From Solenopsis invicta (taxonomy: Eukaryota > Arthropoda > Insecta > Hymenoptera > Formicidae), in NCBI RefSeq assembly GCF_016802725.1, contig NC_052668.1:14675001-14739000 (forward strand): a stretch of 64,000 nt of DNA, in the 5' to 3' direction. Under the pieces are notes generated by a model, which saw only the letters and a list, made by a program, of their open reading frames with translations, searched no databases and was not told the origin of the DNA. The translations under genes were made by a program, and so were the position numbers. Below are positions 24,750-37,131 of the stretch, one piece after another; within the stretch, counting starts at the first letter, position 1, and every line of letters starts with the position of its first letter.

Positions 24750-27700
24750 TACATACATATACTCCAATTATTTTATGTAATAATTTTTATGTAAACGTAG
24801 CGATAAGAGAGAAAAAATTTTAAATATTCGCCGAACTTTAAAATAACTATGTTTAGAAAATGGAACGTACATGTAAGATTCTCTTTCGGTTTTAACGATT
24901 TCTGCCGCTATTCCGCCCAGCAGCTCGTTTTACAGAATTACGCGGCACGCACTAGACGGGAGCAAACAAACAGATAAACGAATCGTCGACTCGTTGACCC
25001 AGTTACCGCTCCTCTCGATAGACACTCATATGTAGTTAGCCATAGTGGGAGTGACAATGAAGTCTCGCGTGACACCATTCACCGTGCGATAGAAATATCG
25101 TTAGATAAATATTCATAATACACGTTCAACCATGTTTGTAGCATATTAAATAAACATAAAGTATTAAGAATCATTTATGTCGAAAGTGATTTAAGTCAAA
25201 TTTAAGATCGTGAATAATTCACGGAATGCGGATATAATATTATAAATATTATGAATTCTAAATATGTATATTGATGCTCTTACTCTAAACTGTAAATATG
25301 TATGTTGATAATCTTGATTTAAAAAATGTGACATTTTGAAATAAAATATTTTATATATAAAATCTTACAGTTATATATTTTTATCTATCGACAATATATC
25401 TTTACATAGATCCACAGTTTAAATCTGTGTTAATATATCTTTTAATACCGTTATTATTAACAATTATAATTAATTATATTAAAGTTGATCAGTCATAATT
25501 TAACACATTAACTGTTATCTTGTTATAACTGATATAACGAAGCATTTAGCCTTATGCAACGTAAAATGATAGCAATTTGTATAAAACCATCGCGCGTTAT
25601 TTACCAAAATTTATGTTCAGAAAGAGGAAAATTGTGTATATTTTGTGTGTGTGTGTGTGTACACATACATGTGTGTGTATATAAAACTCTCCGCGTGTAA
25701 CGATACGGGCATTTCGTTTCGCGAAGCGTAACACTGCAATTAAATAATGCGGCATTATTGAGTTTATGTAACCGGGCCGAGTAAAGCGGAACAGACCAAT
25801 TAAATCTATTTGTAATATGCAAGTGATACCGCGCGCTGGTTATCGTGACGGGCTCACGTCGCGTAAAAGAGTCAGTATCAAACCCAATCGCTTGCGTAAA
25901 ATAAAGCGGAAATATACGTGGCGGTATTTAGCGTTGATAAAACGGCGATCAAGGTGAAACGGATTCTTATCTGGAGGAACGTGTATACCAGAGAAATTTC
26001 GCTCGTTTTCCTAAGTGGACAATAAATCATACACGATATCGCGATCGACGCTGCTGCGATCGAGAAAATATTATTTCATACGATCATCAAATTTTCGCTA
26101 AAGAGAAATTGACTTCGATTTCGTCGAGGAATCGCGGCGAGTGTGCTCCGTGCACGGTTGAAGAAGCACACATTTTATCACTCTGAAAAATAATTAGTGA
26201 AGATGAAGCGAGATTTACAGCAAATGCGTTAAATCGTAAATAGATAATCAGCGACAACGCACGTACACGATCGTAAACCAACCTACTGTAATAAACCGAC
26301 GGCATCTACAGCGCATATTAAAACTCAACAGTGTGTTATGAATTTCCCGCGTGTGCATTCGATGCACGTAGCAAGAGAGGTACCGCGAGAACGTCAAGTA
26401 TTTAATATAACATTGGCGCAACAACACCTCGGCCGACCTCAAAACGTTTACGGCCAGCAATAAAATGGCTTTTCTTAACTTTCTCATGGCAACGTCGAAC
26501 CTATGAAGACGTCGGGATCGGACATAAATTCTGAAATCGCGATAAATACATATGCGTACATAATTAAGCGCATAATTGATTTCAGCAAAAAAATGCTTCT
26601 CGAGGATTATTTCGAAAGTACACTAAGAGAAAAAAAAAAGTTTCAATCATTACAATTTAAACTATAATTTACGATTATTTTTGGCACCACAGATTTATAA
26701 TTGTTCTAATCATGCTAATTACAGCTGTTAATTATTACTACTATTATCATTATGTAAATAATAAGCAAATAATTAAAAAGTAATTATAATCGCTATAATC
26801 GTGATTGTATTTATTATAAAAAAATGTCCATTTTATTTTTATCATTCATGTCTCTTGTTATATTAATATTCAAAATTATCATAATTTGTAGTAAAATTTC
26901 TAAAAATTCATAGTTTCTGAAGCTATATACATAAGATTATCATTTTACCATACAATTAGAGTCACAAGTATCAAACACTCTTCTCTCAACGTATATTTGT
27001 CGAATCTTTCGTGAGCATATTTATAGTTTTTTTTTAGACTAAAAAAATTCACGTTCTGCACTTCGAAGGCAGACAATTTGATAATCGCAGTTGTTCGTTC
27101 ATTTTTTTTAACATAATCCTTTTAACGTGTAACTGGAACGTCTCGTCGAATTCATCAAAAGTGTGAATCTTCCCTCCGCGATTGACACGACAGCAATCTG
27201 TGTATGCCATCTTTTCTCGAAAGCGACGAATCTATTAATAAGAATCAATCGTGTCTCCTTGAGGCTCGCGTATGTACGCTTCCTACGTGCGCTCAGCATA
27301 CGAAAGATAAGCCGCGATTGTCGTCGTCCCGTCAGCGTTTCGCACGTGTTTCCACTACGCATGCACGCACTCGCACGCATTCAGTATTTATATGCGATGG
27401 TACTTTTGATGCGTGACATCATCCCGCACGACGAACCAACGTGGTGGCACAATCGAACAGCAGGCTCTGCGCTTGCAATTACCACATACAACATCCCAAG
27501 GTCCGTCGAAAAAAAAAAAAAAAAACCGGCAGCAGAAAATCCATAATTCTTGCGTGTGCATAAGTGAATCCCGCGACACGATACGCATGTGTACAGAAAT
27601 TTCTCTTCTCTCGGTTATATTTACATACAAATATCCAACAAATCTGACTAGAGATGATAAATAAACGATTTGAATAATGAATAATGTAGCCTCCGTAAAT

Positions 27701-28423
27701 AGTCACGAAAGTGTAATAAGACACGAAAGAAAAAAACGCCTCGAGATTAATCGATGGAATGAATTTCACTCGTTTCCTTTTCTGTGAAATACATGTATGC
27801 GTGTTGGAAGGCTCGAATCACATTTTGCAACTTCCTTCCGCGAAGAGAAGGGGAGACAATGCAATAAGTCATCGAATGTGCCACGCGTTTGTTCCGGCCG
27901 CGAGATCTTTGATCCATTATTTATTATTGCAAAGACGACTAATGATTCCGGCGCGCGCAATCACGGAGGGAAGTGAAATGAGACGCTTGATAAATGTAAC
28001 TGGCTACAGCCGGTTTTTACGATAATATTACATTAGCTATACGGAGAACGGAGTCGATAAACAATACGAATCGGCGCGATGAGCGGGACGCGCGATAGTG
28101 CAGCACAGTGCATAAAAAAAATGGCTGGCGCGTGAGTGCATTCATGCACCGATTTCGCTGTCGACCGTCCGCCGAAGACGCGAGGCGATAAACCAGACGT
28201 ATCCAGCTACAGTTTTCGAGCTAAATAGATAATATATCCCTCTGATATAAATAACGTAACTGCCATAAAAACGGTTGTAGATTCGCAGTAGTGTAACTGT
28301 GAAATTCTTTCACCCCATTTCGCAAGTTCGTTCATCTCTAATGTTAAATTGAGCGTTAATATAAAATACTGTGATGAAATTATCATATTAAGTCCGCATT
28401 CACGCATGCGTTAGTATCTCAAC

Positions 28424-28448
28424 AAAAAAAAAAAAAAAAAAAAAAAAA
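28424..28448. repeat. Poly(A) run, 25 bases
   Basis: An uninterrupted A25. It could mark the 3' end of a retroposed sequence, but nothing recognisable precedes it on the plus strand. Confidence 0.95.
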
Positions 28449-30037
28449 TCTAAAGTAAAAGCTGTAACGCAATATTCTACAGAAATTAGGTAACGTGAAA
28501 AAAATTTATATATGTTTTTAATTACTTTAATATTATTTTATCACGTGTAAAGATAAAACGATATGAAAAAAAACCTTCAAACATGGAAATGATTCTAATT
28601 AAATAATTGTGTTATATCAACATTGTGTCATGTTTGATGATAAAATAAAATATTCAATTATATTGTTATACTTAATGTGAATTTCATGTTGCAGATTTTA
28701 TGTGTAGATAATACTTTTGTCCTAACCATTTAACGAATCGTATTCAATTAATTAATTAACACCCGTAAACACTCGCGTGGAGGTCAAACTGATTCAGACG
28801 CAAGCTGCACATTTATTAATTAAATATATTACGTAACAAAACATTTTTTAGAAACATGGCCCTTTTAATCCGAGAATAGTTAACTAGTTTTTTCGTTTAG
28901 TAAACTAGTTCTATAAATTATTTGGCATCATTATTTATATAAATTTATAATCAATAAATTTTTTTAAATAAGGAGAAATAAAAAAGAAATAGACATCTCG
29001 ATGATAGATTCTCGATTAATAATGAATCATTTTTAATTCTTTCGCTGCTGATATGCAGGTACACCCCAAGTACTCCTGGATTAATTTCTATAATGTCTAA
29101 AATTTTTTTACGTTTCAGTTTATAATTATTTATTATAAAAAATAAAGGCACTGACGTCAAGAAAGTCACGCGAGTCAAATTATTTTCTAAATCGGAAATA
29201 GTTTTGCGAAGAATTTTCACGGACGCTAGACAACTTTGTAATACTTCCATTTTCTCTGATATGATGTAAAATTAATCCAATAGAACACAGGAAGAGCAAA
29301 ATAATCCCACACGACCGCGGAACGACGCTTACATCAAAAGCGTAAGCACAAAGTGCATCGAAAAGCGCATAGCGTAAACAGACTTCGAAGATTGCAAAGA
29401 TTACATTGAGGAAACTTCTCGTTGGTAAGTGTGCACGTGCAAGTGCGCACGGTATCACGTGTAATCGCTATTATTGCTCGATAAACAAACGCGCGTATTT
29501 TCGAGAGAATAATCGTGCGCGCGTAGTATCGCGCTAAGTGAGACACACGGCGAACAAAGGGGAATTATATTAGAGGCGCAACAGCACGCGCCTTTGATTC
29601 GCATTTGGACACGGGCCCAGGTATTTCCGCCGGCGCGTTTATTACGTTTCTCCGTCGAGCTGCGGGCTAAATTCTCTTTTGATCGAATCGTGCTACGCAG
29701 CTGTCCGCCGCGCAACTGTATCTCATTAATCGCGAAAAAAAAAGTGCTATCATCTCTCAAGTCAATATAGTATTGATTAAATTAACGCGTCTGGTCACTT
29801 CATGTATAATTCTTCGCGATCGACTTCAGTAATATCGTTTAATGAAACGTCAGTTCCTTTCCACGAAGAGATAATAGAAAAATACTCGGAATTCAATCGC
29901 TTTCTATAAATGCGCATCCTCGGGAACAACGACAGCTTCATTAGGCAGACATCGCGCCGCTGACGCGATGTTTATTTATAAAAAAAACTTTGCGGGTATG
30001 CAAATAGATTTGCAAACAGAAGAAAACGATTCTTTGG

Positions 30038-30064
30038 TCTCTCTCTCTCTCTCTCTCTCTCTCT
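30038..30064. repeat. (TC)13 microsatellite
   Basis: Followed by a pyrimidine tract ending in CTGCAG (about 30089) that mimics a splice acceptor. No exon-like frame or donor follows. Confidence 0.95.
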
Positions 30065-30919
30065 GATTCACTCTTTTTTTCTCTGCAGTCGTACTGATTA
30101 TCCGATTGAAAGCGATCCAATCTCCATCAATCATAATAACATATTAATCCGCATTAACTCGCTACTTAATCAGATGCAAGCGTCCAATGAAACATCTCTC
30201 CCACTGTTACATTCATAGTGTAAAATACTATCAAATTTGAATTATTTTCAATCATTCTTACAGGTCGCTATTGCTCCTATACTTCATATGTCGTCAATTT
30301 AAACTAAAACAATAAAGTTAACTATAAAAATGTTAAATTTCACTCCATTTTTATTTAATGTATCATTTTCTACGTGCATACGTTAATAGTTAACATGGAC
30401 ACTTCTTACTTCGAAACTAAGCGATTTAACCACAAACTTGGATTGATTAGATGAAATTATTCCTTTAACTACATATTTTTTGTGTGTTAAAATAATGAAT
30501 TTCAGCGCACACAAAAGAATAAAATGTTATTTAACTCGAGAAATTGATTTAAATTTGCTTCTTTAATATTTAACAGTGCATCACAATAAAAAACAGCTGA
30601 TACCTCACGTGTCCGATTTAACATATCTACTAACCGTGCACTTGCATCTTTGCTCATAATACGAAGAACAAACGAAAGGTCAACACGTGTGACACGGAAC
30701 GAGCTCGTACGATAGTGTTAAGTAGGTGCACACTTGTGTGCCGGCGCTTATGGCCGCGTTGATGCATCGCGTATCAGTTGTCAATAATTAATTAACTTCG
30801 ATTTATTCCGTCACGTTGAGGCAAAAGAATTCGTTATTAATCAGCGGGTCTTGTTAGAGCATTACTGTGTTCCTTCTCGAATCTCGAGGAAGTCTCGTTT
30901 AATCGACAGATTACGCGTG

Positions 30920-31166
30920 CACAAAAAAAAAAAAATTAAGATCAAATCAATAATGCATTGTTTCATAATAAGCAGGAAGATAAAATCTTCTTGGAAGAAT
31001 TTGATAGTCTTAAAGAGACATAATTTACTTACGTGAAGAAACAAAATTTTTTTTACGTTAGCAAATTATGTCTGCTTAAGATTATAAATTCTTCCAAGAA
31101 GTGTTTATCTTCTTGCCTATTACGAAGCCATGAATTATTGATTTGATACTAATTATTTTTTCTGTG
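30920..31166. mobile_element. Foldback MITE A, copy 2
   Basis: It has the same order of blocks as the copy at 24512: GATCAAATCAATAATGCATT, AAGAGACATAATTTACTTAC, AAATTATGTCTGCTTAAGAT and ATTATTGATTTGATACTAAT. The ends read CACA...TGTG. The two copies are clearly diverged, so the family is not very recent. Confidence 0.85.
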
Positions 31167-31869
31167 TGCAAAAAGTATCGTCAAAAAATACAGATATATC
31201 GCCTGCAGCTTGGTGTTATAAGACATTCGTGTAAAAAAAATACTTCTCGCTTATTATGTCAACTAAAGTCAACACACGTGACGCTCCACGCGTGTCTAGC
31301 CTAGCGCTTAATGATCGCGCGCGATTTCGCAGCCCGCGACGCGTGTGAATGCATAACGCATAGACATAATGCACGATACTTGTATAACCATTTCTAAAAG
31401 GCGTCCGGTATTTCTTACGAGGCACGAATCACCAGACGCGCGAATGCGCGACGGACAAACGGCGTAGTAGATCGACACGTGGCTCGGACCGAGGTCGCTG
31501 GTACGCAGTGGCGCGAATAGGTCATTCTGGGTCTTCGGGTTGTACGGGCCCATTTCAAGGCCTCTACCAAAAATAGGATACAAGACTCGAGACATCGTCC
31601 GCGTAAGCCCCGCTTCCTTCCGAAGCCCTGCTACGATACGATACGTTACGTTACGTTGGAGATTATACGACACGCAATATTTCCGACACGTCTGAATTTA
31701 ACTATCGCTACATCTGCAACTGAGATACGGGGAAAAGTAAGAAAATATATTCTCTCGACGGAAGGAGCATTGAATCAAAGCAGCGCGCGCGTTGAATCGG
31801 AATTTCGACTATATGCTAGAAGCTCAGAGACTGCGCTCGAGCGTGGTACAATAGAGACGCCAATATCCT

Positions 31870-31896
31870 TCTCTCTCTCTCTCTCTCTCTCTCTCT
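31870..31896. repeat. (TC)13 microsatellite
   Basis: Lies in a GC-rich block (about 31.2-32.0 kb). Confidence 0.95.
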
Positions 31897-33228
31897 TCGC
31901 GCGCGTGTCTCTTCTTCTGCGAAATGTCCATTCGCGGAGGCGGATTGCTGTCACGTGTACGATCGCGCGAAAATAGTCGTGGAAGAAGCGAACGGAGTAT
32001 GCAAAGCCGTAACTCGCCGTACTCAGATGCAGCATCTTTTGATCGTGACATCAGAATGCTCGCGGGGTATATCCCAGTTGTCTCTTTCTTCTCAATAGAA
32101 TGAAATTTTGAAATTGTAATAAGAGAAGCGAATAAGGCAAGACAATTCCTGAAGTATAAAATTGATTTTGATAATTAAATTTCGGAACGGGCTTTACGAA
32201 CAAATTTTCTCCACTTTCTGCACGTTTGTCATTATCGTTGTACAAATATTTGCAATAATATCAATACGGCATAATTGTGAGTAAAAATAAATTTATCAAA
32301 GTAATATCGAGTCCCAAGGCACCACGTACGATTACGAACTAAAAAAAAAAAAAAAAAGAAATTTTGTAATGAAGACATAATGCGAGACAAAAACTGTCAA
32401 AAAATGAAAAGTTAAAATTGTTCATTTCAGTCATCGCAAAACGCGAGCAAACGCACGCACGACGCCCATCTTTTCGAGCGACCTACTTCGATTCTCTTTT
32501 CCACGACAGAAACGCTAGACAGCCTGGGAATATATACAGACAGAATGCAGCGGCGATAAATTAACACTTTGCAGACGCGCGAATTGCGCTGTGCGTACTC
32601 TTTATTATTTATATCCTGCTGATCGAATGCACCGTTATTTCCACTGACAATTACGCGATTTTAATTATGAATTTCAAATATAATTGATGTAATAAACTGC
32701 AGGTGAGGCTTACAACTGGAAACCCGTTCAGTAAACAAATTAAGGATTAATTTATCTCGAATAAAAAATTTAATAAAATCTCTTATGCATTAACACATTC
32801 TAATTTTAATTTTTATCAGCTCTCTGTGCACGCGACTCGATTCAGCGCGTTTCTTTTGTTTGAAAGATTAAAAGCATTCTAATTTGTTGTGACATTTATA
32901 TATAATTTTTTTTAAATGAGCAGCCATACAAATATTTCCTGCGGATATTAAAGTATATGTAAGAGTCATTGAAGGATTTTTTATATCTGTAAAAGTAATA
33001 AAAATCAATTCAGAAGTGTCATAACCAACGTGCCGAAAAACACAGCTTCTATCCATTTCTCAACTATTATCGCTAATTTTTTAAATAAAAAAATAGAGGT
33101 TTGAAAAAGTAATATATAAAGTTACGACAGAGCAGCTTACGACATCGCCGCGCACGAGGAAAGGCATCTCTTATTTGACGTACACGCGAGTCTCGGAGTC
33201 ACCGCGAAACCACATAGCGAGGTGGCGT

Positions 33229-33438
33229 GTATGCACGCGTGCATACGACTGCATAGTTTCCCGTATACGGTGCGTGATAACGGGGCGTTTGACCCCGCTG
33301 TATCGCGAACTGGACTATAATCCGCCGCTACGATGACGTAGCCGCGGCTACAATATTTTAGCGCGCGTTATTTAACGCCATCGTGGTGTACAACGACACG
33401 CGCGTGCATGCAGTTGCACGTGGACGCGCGTGCATGCG
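33229..33438. repeat. 18-bp palindrome and 14-bp direct repeat in GC-rich block
   Basis: GTATGCACGCGTGCATAC at 33229-33246 is a perfect palindrome. About 170 bp further, ACGCGCGTGCATGC occurs twice (near 33399 and 33425). The shared CGCGTGCATGC/GTGCATAC words suggest local copying or clustered binding sites. Confidence 0.6.
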
Positions 33439-34093
33439 ACGCCGGTTTTGCGCCCGTCGCGGATGTGTGCGATGATGGGAGGAAAGAATACACCGGGACC
33501 GAATCGCGGATGGAGTACGAATCGAGTGTTCGACGATGATGGCTGCCGCGTTGTAACTTCACAGAGATATCGTTTCTCCGATCTCTCCGATCTCGGTTTT
33601 TGAACCGTAAAAGCGTGAACGTCGGAGAGGGATGACATATAGTTGGCGTTGCATTATTTCCTGAAATTTTGTAACGAAACCGCGTGATATTTTTTTCGTG
33701 AGATAAACAATAATGTCTTCGTGAAAGTACGTCTAACATTTGGAGCTTGTAACGCGTCTATAAAAATTCTTTTGATTTGCATCTTCTTAAAATAAGTATA
33801 ATGTCAATAATTAATATTTGTCCATCAATAATGTCCATAAATATGGCTTTCACATTTGTTTGTCTCGAATTCGCGAACGTGTGACAGACGCACAGGTGCA
33901 TCTTGAGCATGTAGAAGTTTTTACTTGCAATTTTGCGAAATAAAAAAAGAAAATGACGGCTATATATTAATAAAAACGAATTATGAAAACGTAAGAGATA
34001 ACATAATCGATAATGGGCGTATAACGTTGAAATACTAACTGTGGAGAAGAAAAGTACGTAAGTAAACCGCTGCTGAAGAAAAATCCATGTTTG

Positions 34094-34178
34094 CATCCAT
34101 TTAAAGCATCCATTTAAAGTTTTCATTTTTTGAAACTACAACTCCATTATCCAACTGATAATGAAATTGTAGTTGTTT
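34094..34178. repeat. 13-bp tandem repeat and adjacent hairpin
   Basis: CATCCATTTAAAG is repeated twice. It is followed by a hairpin in which GAAACTACAA and ATTATC pair with GATAAT and TTGTAGTTGTTTC. Confidence 0.55.
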
Positions 34179-34693
34179 CCAAGTATTCTGTAAGATAAAA
34201 ACTTTAGATGCAGTTTTCTTAAGGCAAGTAGTAGTTTTACCTGAGGCAACAGTTACCTCTAAATATCCTGTGAAATAGAGTGAAGCTTTAAATTAATTTT
34301 CTTCCGAAAAAAATCTTTGCTCCTATAAATAACAGACATCGCCTAAAAGAGAATCGTATTATACATTATCAGATCCTGCGAAAGGCCATGTGCGCGTCCC
34401 GAACAAATACGATTAGCCACTTGGCATAGATTGACACAGATGATTGCGACTACGGCGAAAATTAGTCTGATAATTGCGCGATTCTTTTCGTTTTTTCACC
34501 CGAAAGATTGACTCACTTATCCCCACAACGGATGCTTTCACTCACACGATCACGAGGATCACGAGCTACGAGAGCTCATACGCCTTTTTCTTATCAGGCG
34601 CAGTCGTCAATAAATCGTTGAATCCCCTCACGTGATAAGAGCGCAATGAACGAGCCACCGGCATGCGAGTGTACTCTTTTTCTCGCCCTGCCT

Positions 34694-34721
34694 CCCTCTC
34701 TCTCTCTCTTTCTGTTTTTCT

Positions 34722-34748
<27 letters not shown>
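34694..34748. repeat. Interrupted (CT)n microsatellite
   Basis: Two CT runs (34694-34709 and 34722-34748) are separated by a TTTCTGTTTTTC interruption. The arginine/glutamate-rich frame it creates on the minus strand is an artefact of the repeat. Confidence 0.95.
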
Positions 34749-34752
<4 letters not shown>

Positions 34753-36078
34753 TGCGTCTCTCCGCCACCGATTCGTCCCCAGCTGTCTACGTCGTTCTCC
34801 ATTTATATCGATGATAACATGAAGTGCAAAGATTTGGGACTTTTGATAAACACATTTTGACACGTTTACTCCGATTATTTCTTTACGTAATATAAAGTGA
34901 CATAGTTTTTTTTTTTTTTTTATATATATATAAGAAACAAATTTTAGAAAGCAAAACTCTTTTAGACTGCGTTTCTTCTGATTTAACGAGCACCCTTATT
35001 TAATTCTGGATATAATTTAATTAAATAAAAAAAAACTAAAAATAAAATGTAAATACGAAGATCGTTTTTATCAATTACGTAAGAATTTTTTTATGAAACC
35101 AAATTACGAAATAAAAATAAATGTCTACTTAAAAATCTTTAAGTAATATAAACTTCAGGTCTAAATTCATGGTTCAAAGTGAAGTGAAAAATATGCACTC
35201 GTTAAGTCGAGAACTTCACCGAACAAAGACTTCTTTTCGTAACCCTGTGTAATTTAATCGGGCTGTCAGTATATAATGATCAAGTTTGCGAATAATAAAT
35301 TACGCTCATAAATCCAGATAAATTACTGTCATAAATTCTCAGATTGGGGATGAAATTAAGAGTAAAAATTCGAAATATGCATGTGTAGGATGTTGATTCC
35401 GAGATGTCGTATAGAGATCTAACAGACCGTGGTACATCGCACATGAATTTATATACACACACGTATGTAGCAGAGGGAGGGATCTCTGGCGCGCCGTTCC
35501 TTATCATTCGCGGTAAAAACAAGTAAAACAATGATAACGAATTGTGCACGCGCGCCGGTCGTCGAAGGAAGGTCGGTAGTGGCGCTGAAGAAGAGGCAAT
35601 GTGCCGCTTTTAACGATGATTTGTGAAAAAAAAAGGGAAAAAATACTGACTGACTACTCGAAAATAGACTATGTTAATGAATATTAAAAAGTTTGTTTCA
35701 ATACGAAATTTCGCACACTCGCGTCACAACGAAACGGACGACGAAGTTACGAAGATGGTTTTACAACAATTGTGTCGATATTCAATTGCCTAACCGACAG
35801 AGTCGTAAAAATTTAGAAACTGTTATACCATACAATGAAAAAAATACACTTAAGAAAAAAGTAAGTGTATTTTTTTTAAATAAAGTTTACAATTTTCTGA
35901 AAATTTTATTTAATGACAGTTATATTGAAAGATTGATGTCTAAAGAATATTTAAGAGGTAAAGATAATTCGTTGTTGAAAAGCTTTTATTCATCGTCAAA
36001 TCTTAACTACTCCATCTTGCCATCTTGCTCTATTATTTTTTAGTATAAACTATACATTAAAAAGAAATATACTATATA

Positions 36079-36112
36079 TAAAAAAGTAAAAAAGTAAAAA
36101 AGTAAAAAAGTT
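36079..36112 (+). repeat. (AAAAAAGT)4 short tandem repeat
   Basis: Four near-exact copies of an 8-bp unit. Confidence 0.85.
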
Positions 36113-37069
36113 TGCATACGACTGTGAACGCATTTTCATCTTTTTTAGAATATTCTTTTTAGTGTAATCAATATAACATTTATCGCAACATATTACGAAT
36201 AATTTAATCATATATAACCTAATATTTTAATAAAGAATTACAGAAGTGTACGAATAGTGCATTGGTTTCCTTTCCTGCTCCAGAATAGAATACCGTTAAG
36301 ACATCACACTAATCTACGCGAACAGATCTCATTTTATAGTGGTGGCTGGCGTTCGTACTCATCCGTGACTGCTTTTTAATAGACCCATTTCCGCGGCCAT
36401 GTGAAAAGAGCAACAGCACGTGGCACCGCGTTGTGTTTCAACAAAATTATTTAGAGGGCCGCCGGCCAGGCATCGAATGATTCCCCGATGATTTCTGGCA
36501 TCGGTGAAAATCACAATGGGTTCTACACACACGACGTACTCACACCACCGTCGCCACGTGCCGCGAACGTGATCTCGCTCCTTTCGCGATTGCATCATCG
36601 ATTGCACAGACTACCATAGTATCATCTGGGTCTGCGGAGGCGTTATAAATATCACGGAATGATTATTAACGACGCTAAATCAACGTAATATTTCCTGCCG
36701 CGACCACATTTGAAATTGTAACCGCACAAAAACGACGCCATAAATATGAAGAGAGACAGAGAGAAAAAAAAATCGATTCGTGTGAGATTGAAATGTATAC
36801 CACATTGCTAACGCGGAGATTACAGGCTTCAAGACTAAAGCCAGTTTAAATGAAATCCTTAATACCGAGAGATACGACCTTATGAATAATATTATTTTTC
36901 CTCTGCACTATTTCGTACCCTATGGAATAGAGAAATCAATTTATAGAAATAACTGTACTAGATAGCGCTGTACTATACAACCAACTGCCATTCTCTGCGC
37001 TTTTAAATCTATCGGGAAAATTCTATGATTTCATTTTTAATCACTTTTAAAACGTCTTGACGACCTCTC

Positions 37070-37131
37070 CTATAATTAAGAGCAACATTTTAATTATGAT
37101 TCTTCAAAGATGTTGCTGTTTCTAATTATAG
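37070..37131. repeat. 62-nt hairpin, 9+8 bp stem
   Basis: CTATAATTA pairs with TAATTATAG and AGCAACAT with ATGTTGCT, separated by a small internal loop and a 27-nt apical loop. The size is microRNA-precursor-like, but the stem is short and the loop large, so a small foldback is as likely. Confidence 0.5.

Larger units (their letters stand above)
24750..30919. other. Long non-coding stretch
   Basis: Alternates AT-rich DNA with GC-richer patches (25840-26460, 27110-27480, 28040-28200, 29300-29720). Contains the A25 run and the (TC)13 run, and a short GTGTG tract near 25645. The start near 26622 (TACACTAAGAGAAAAA) resembles the MITE ends but has no matching right end. No gene recognised. Confidence 0.55.

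Noticed and set aside
28424..28448. A25 run as the tail of a processed pseudogene or LINE
   Set aside because: No coding or retrotransposon sequence and no target-site duplication were recognised upstream.
30060..30095. Strong acceptor-like TTTTTTTCTCTGCAG
   Set aside because: The pyrimidine tract is a CT microsatellite; no donor or open exon follows within a reasonable distance.
34566..34802. Glu/Arg-rich minus-strand frame
   Set aside because: Its repeats are the translation of a CT/GA microsatellite.
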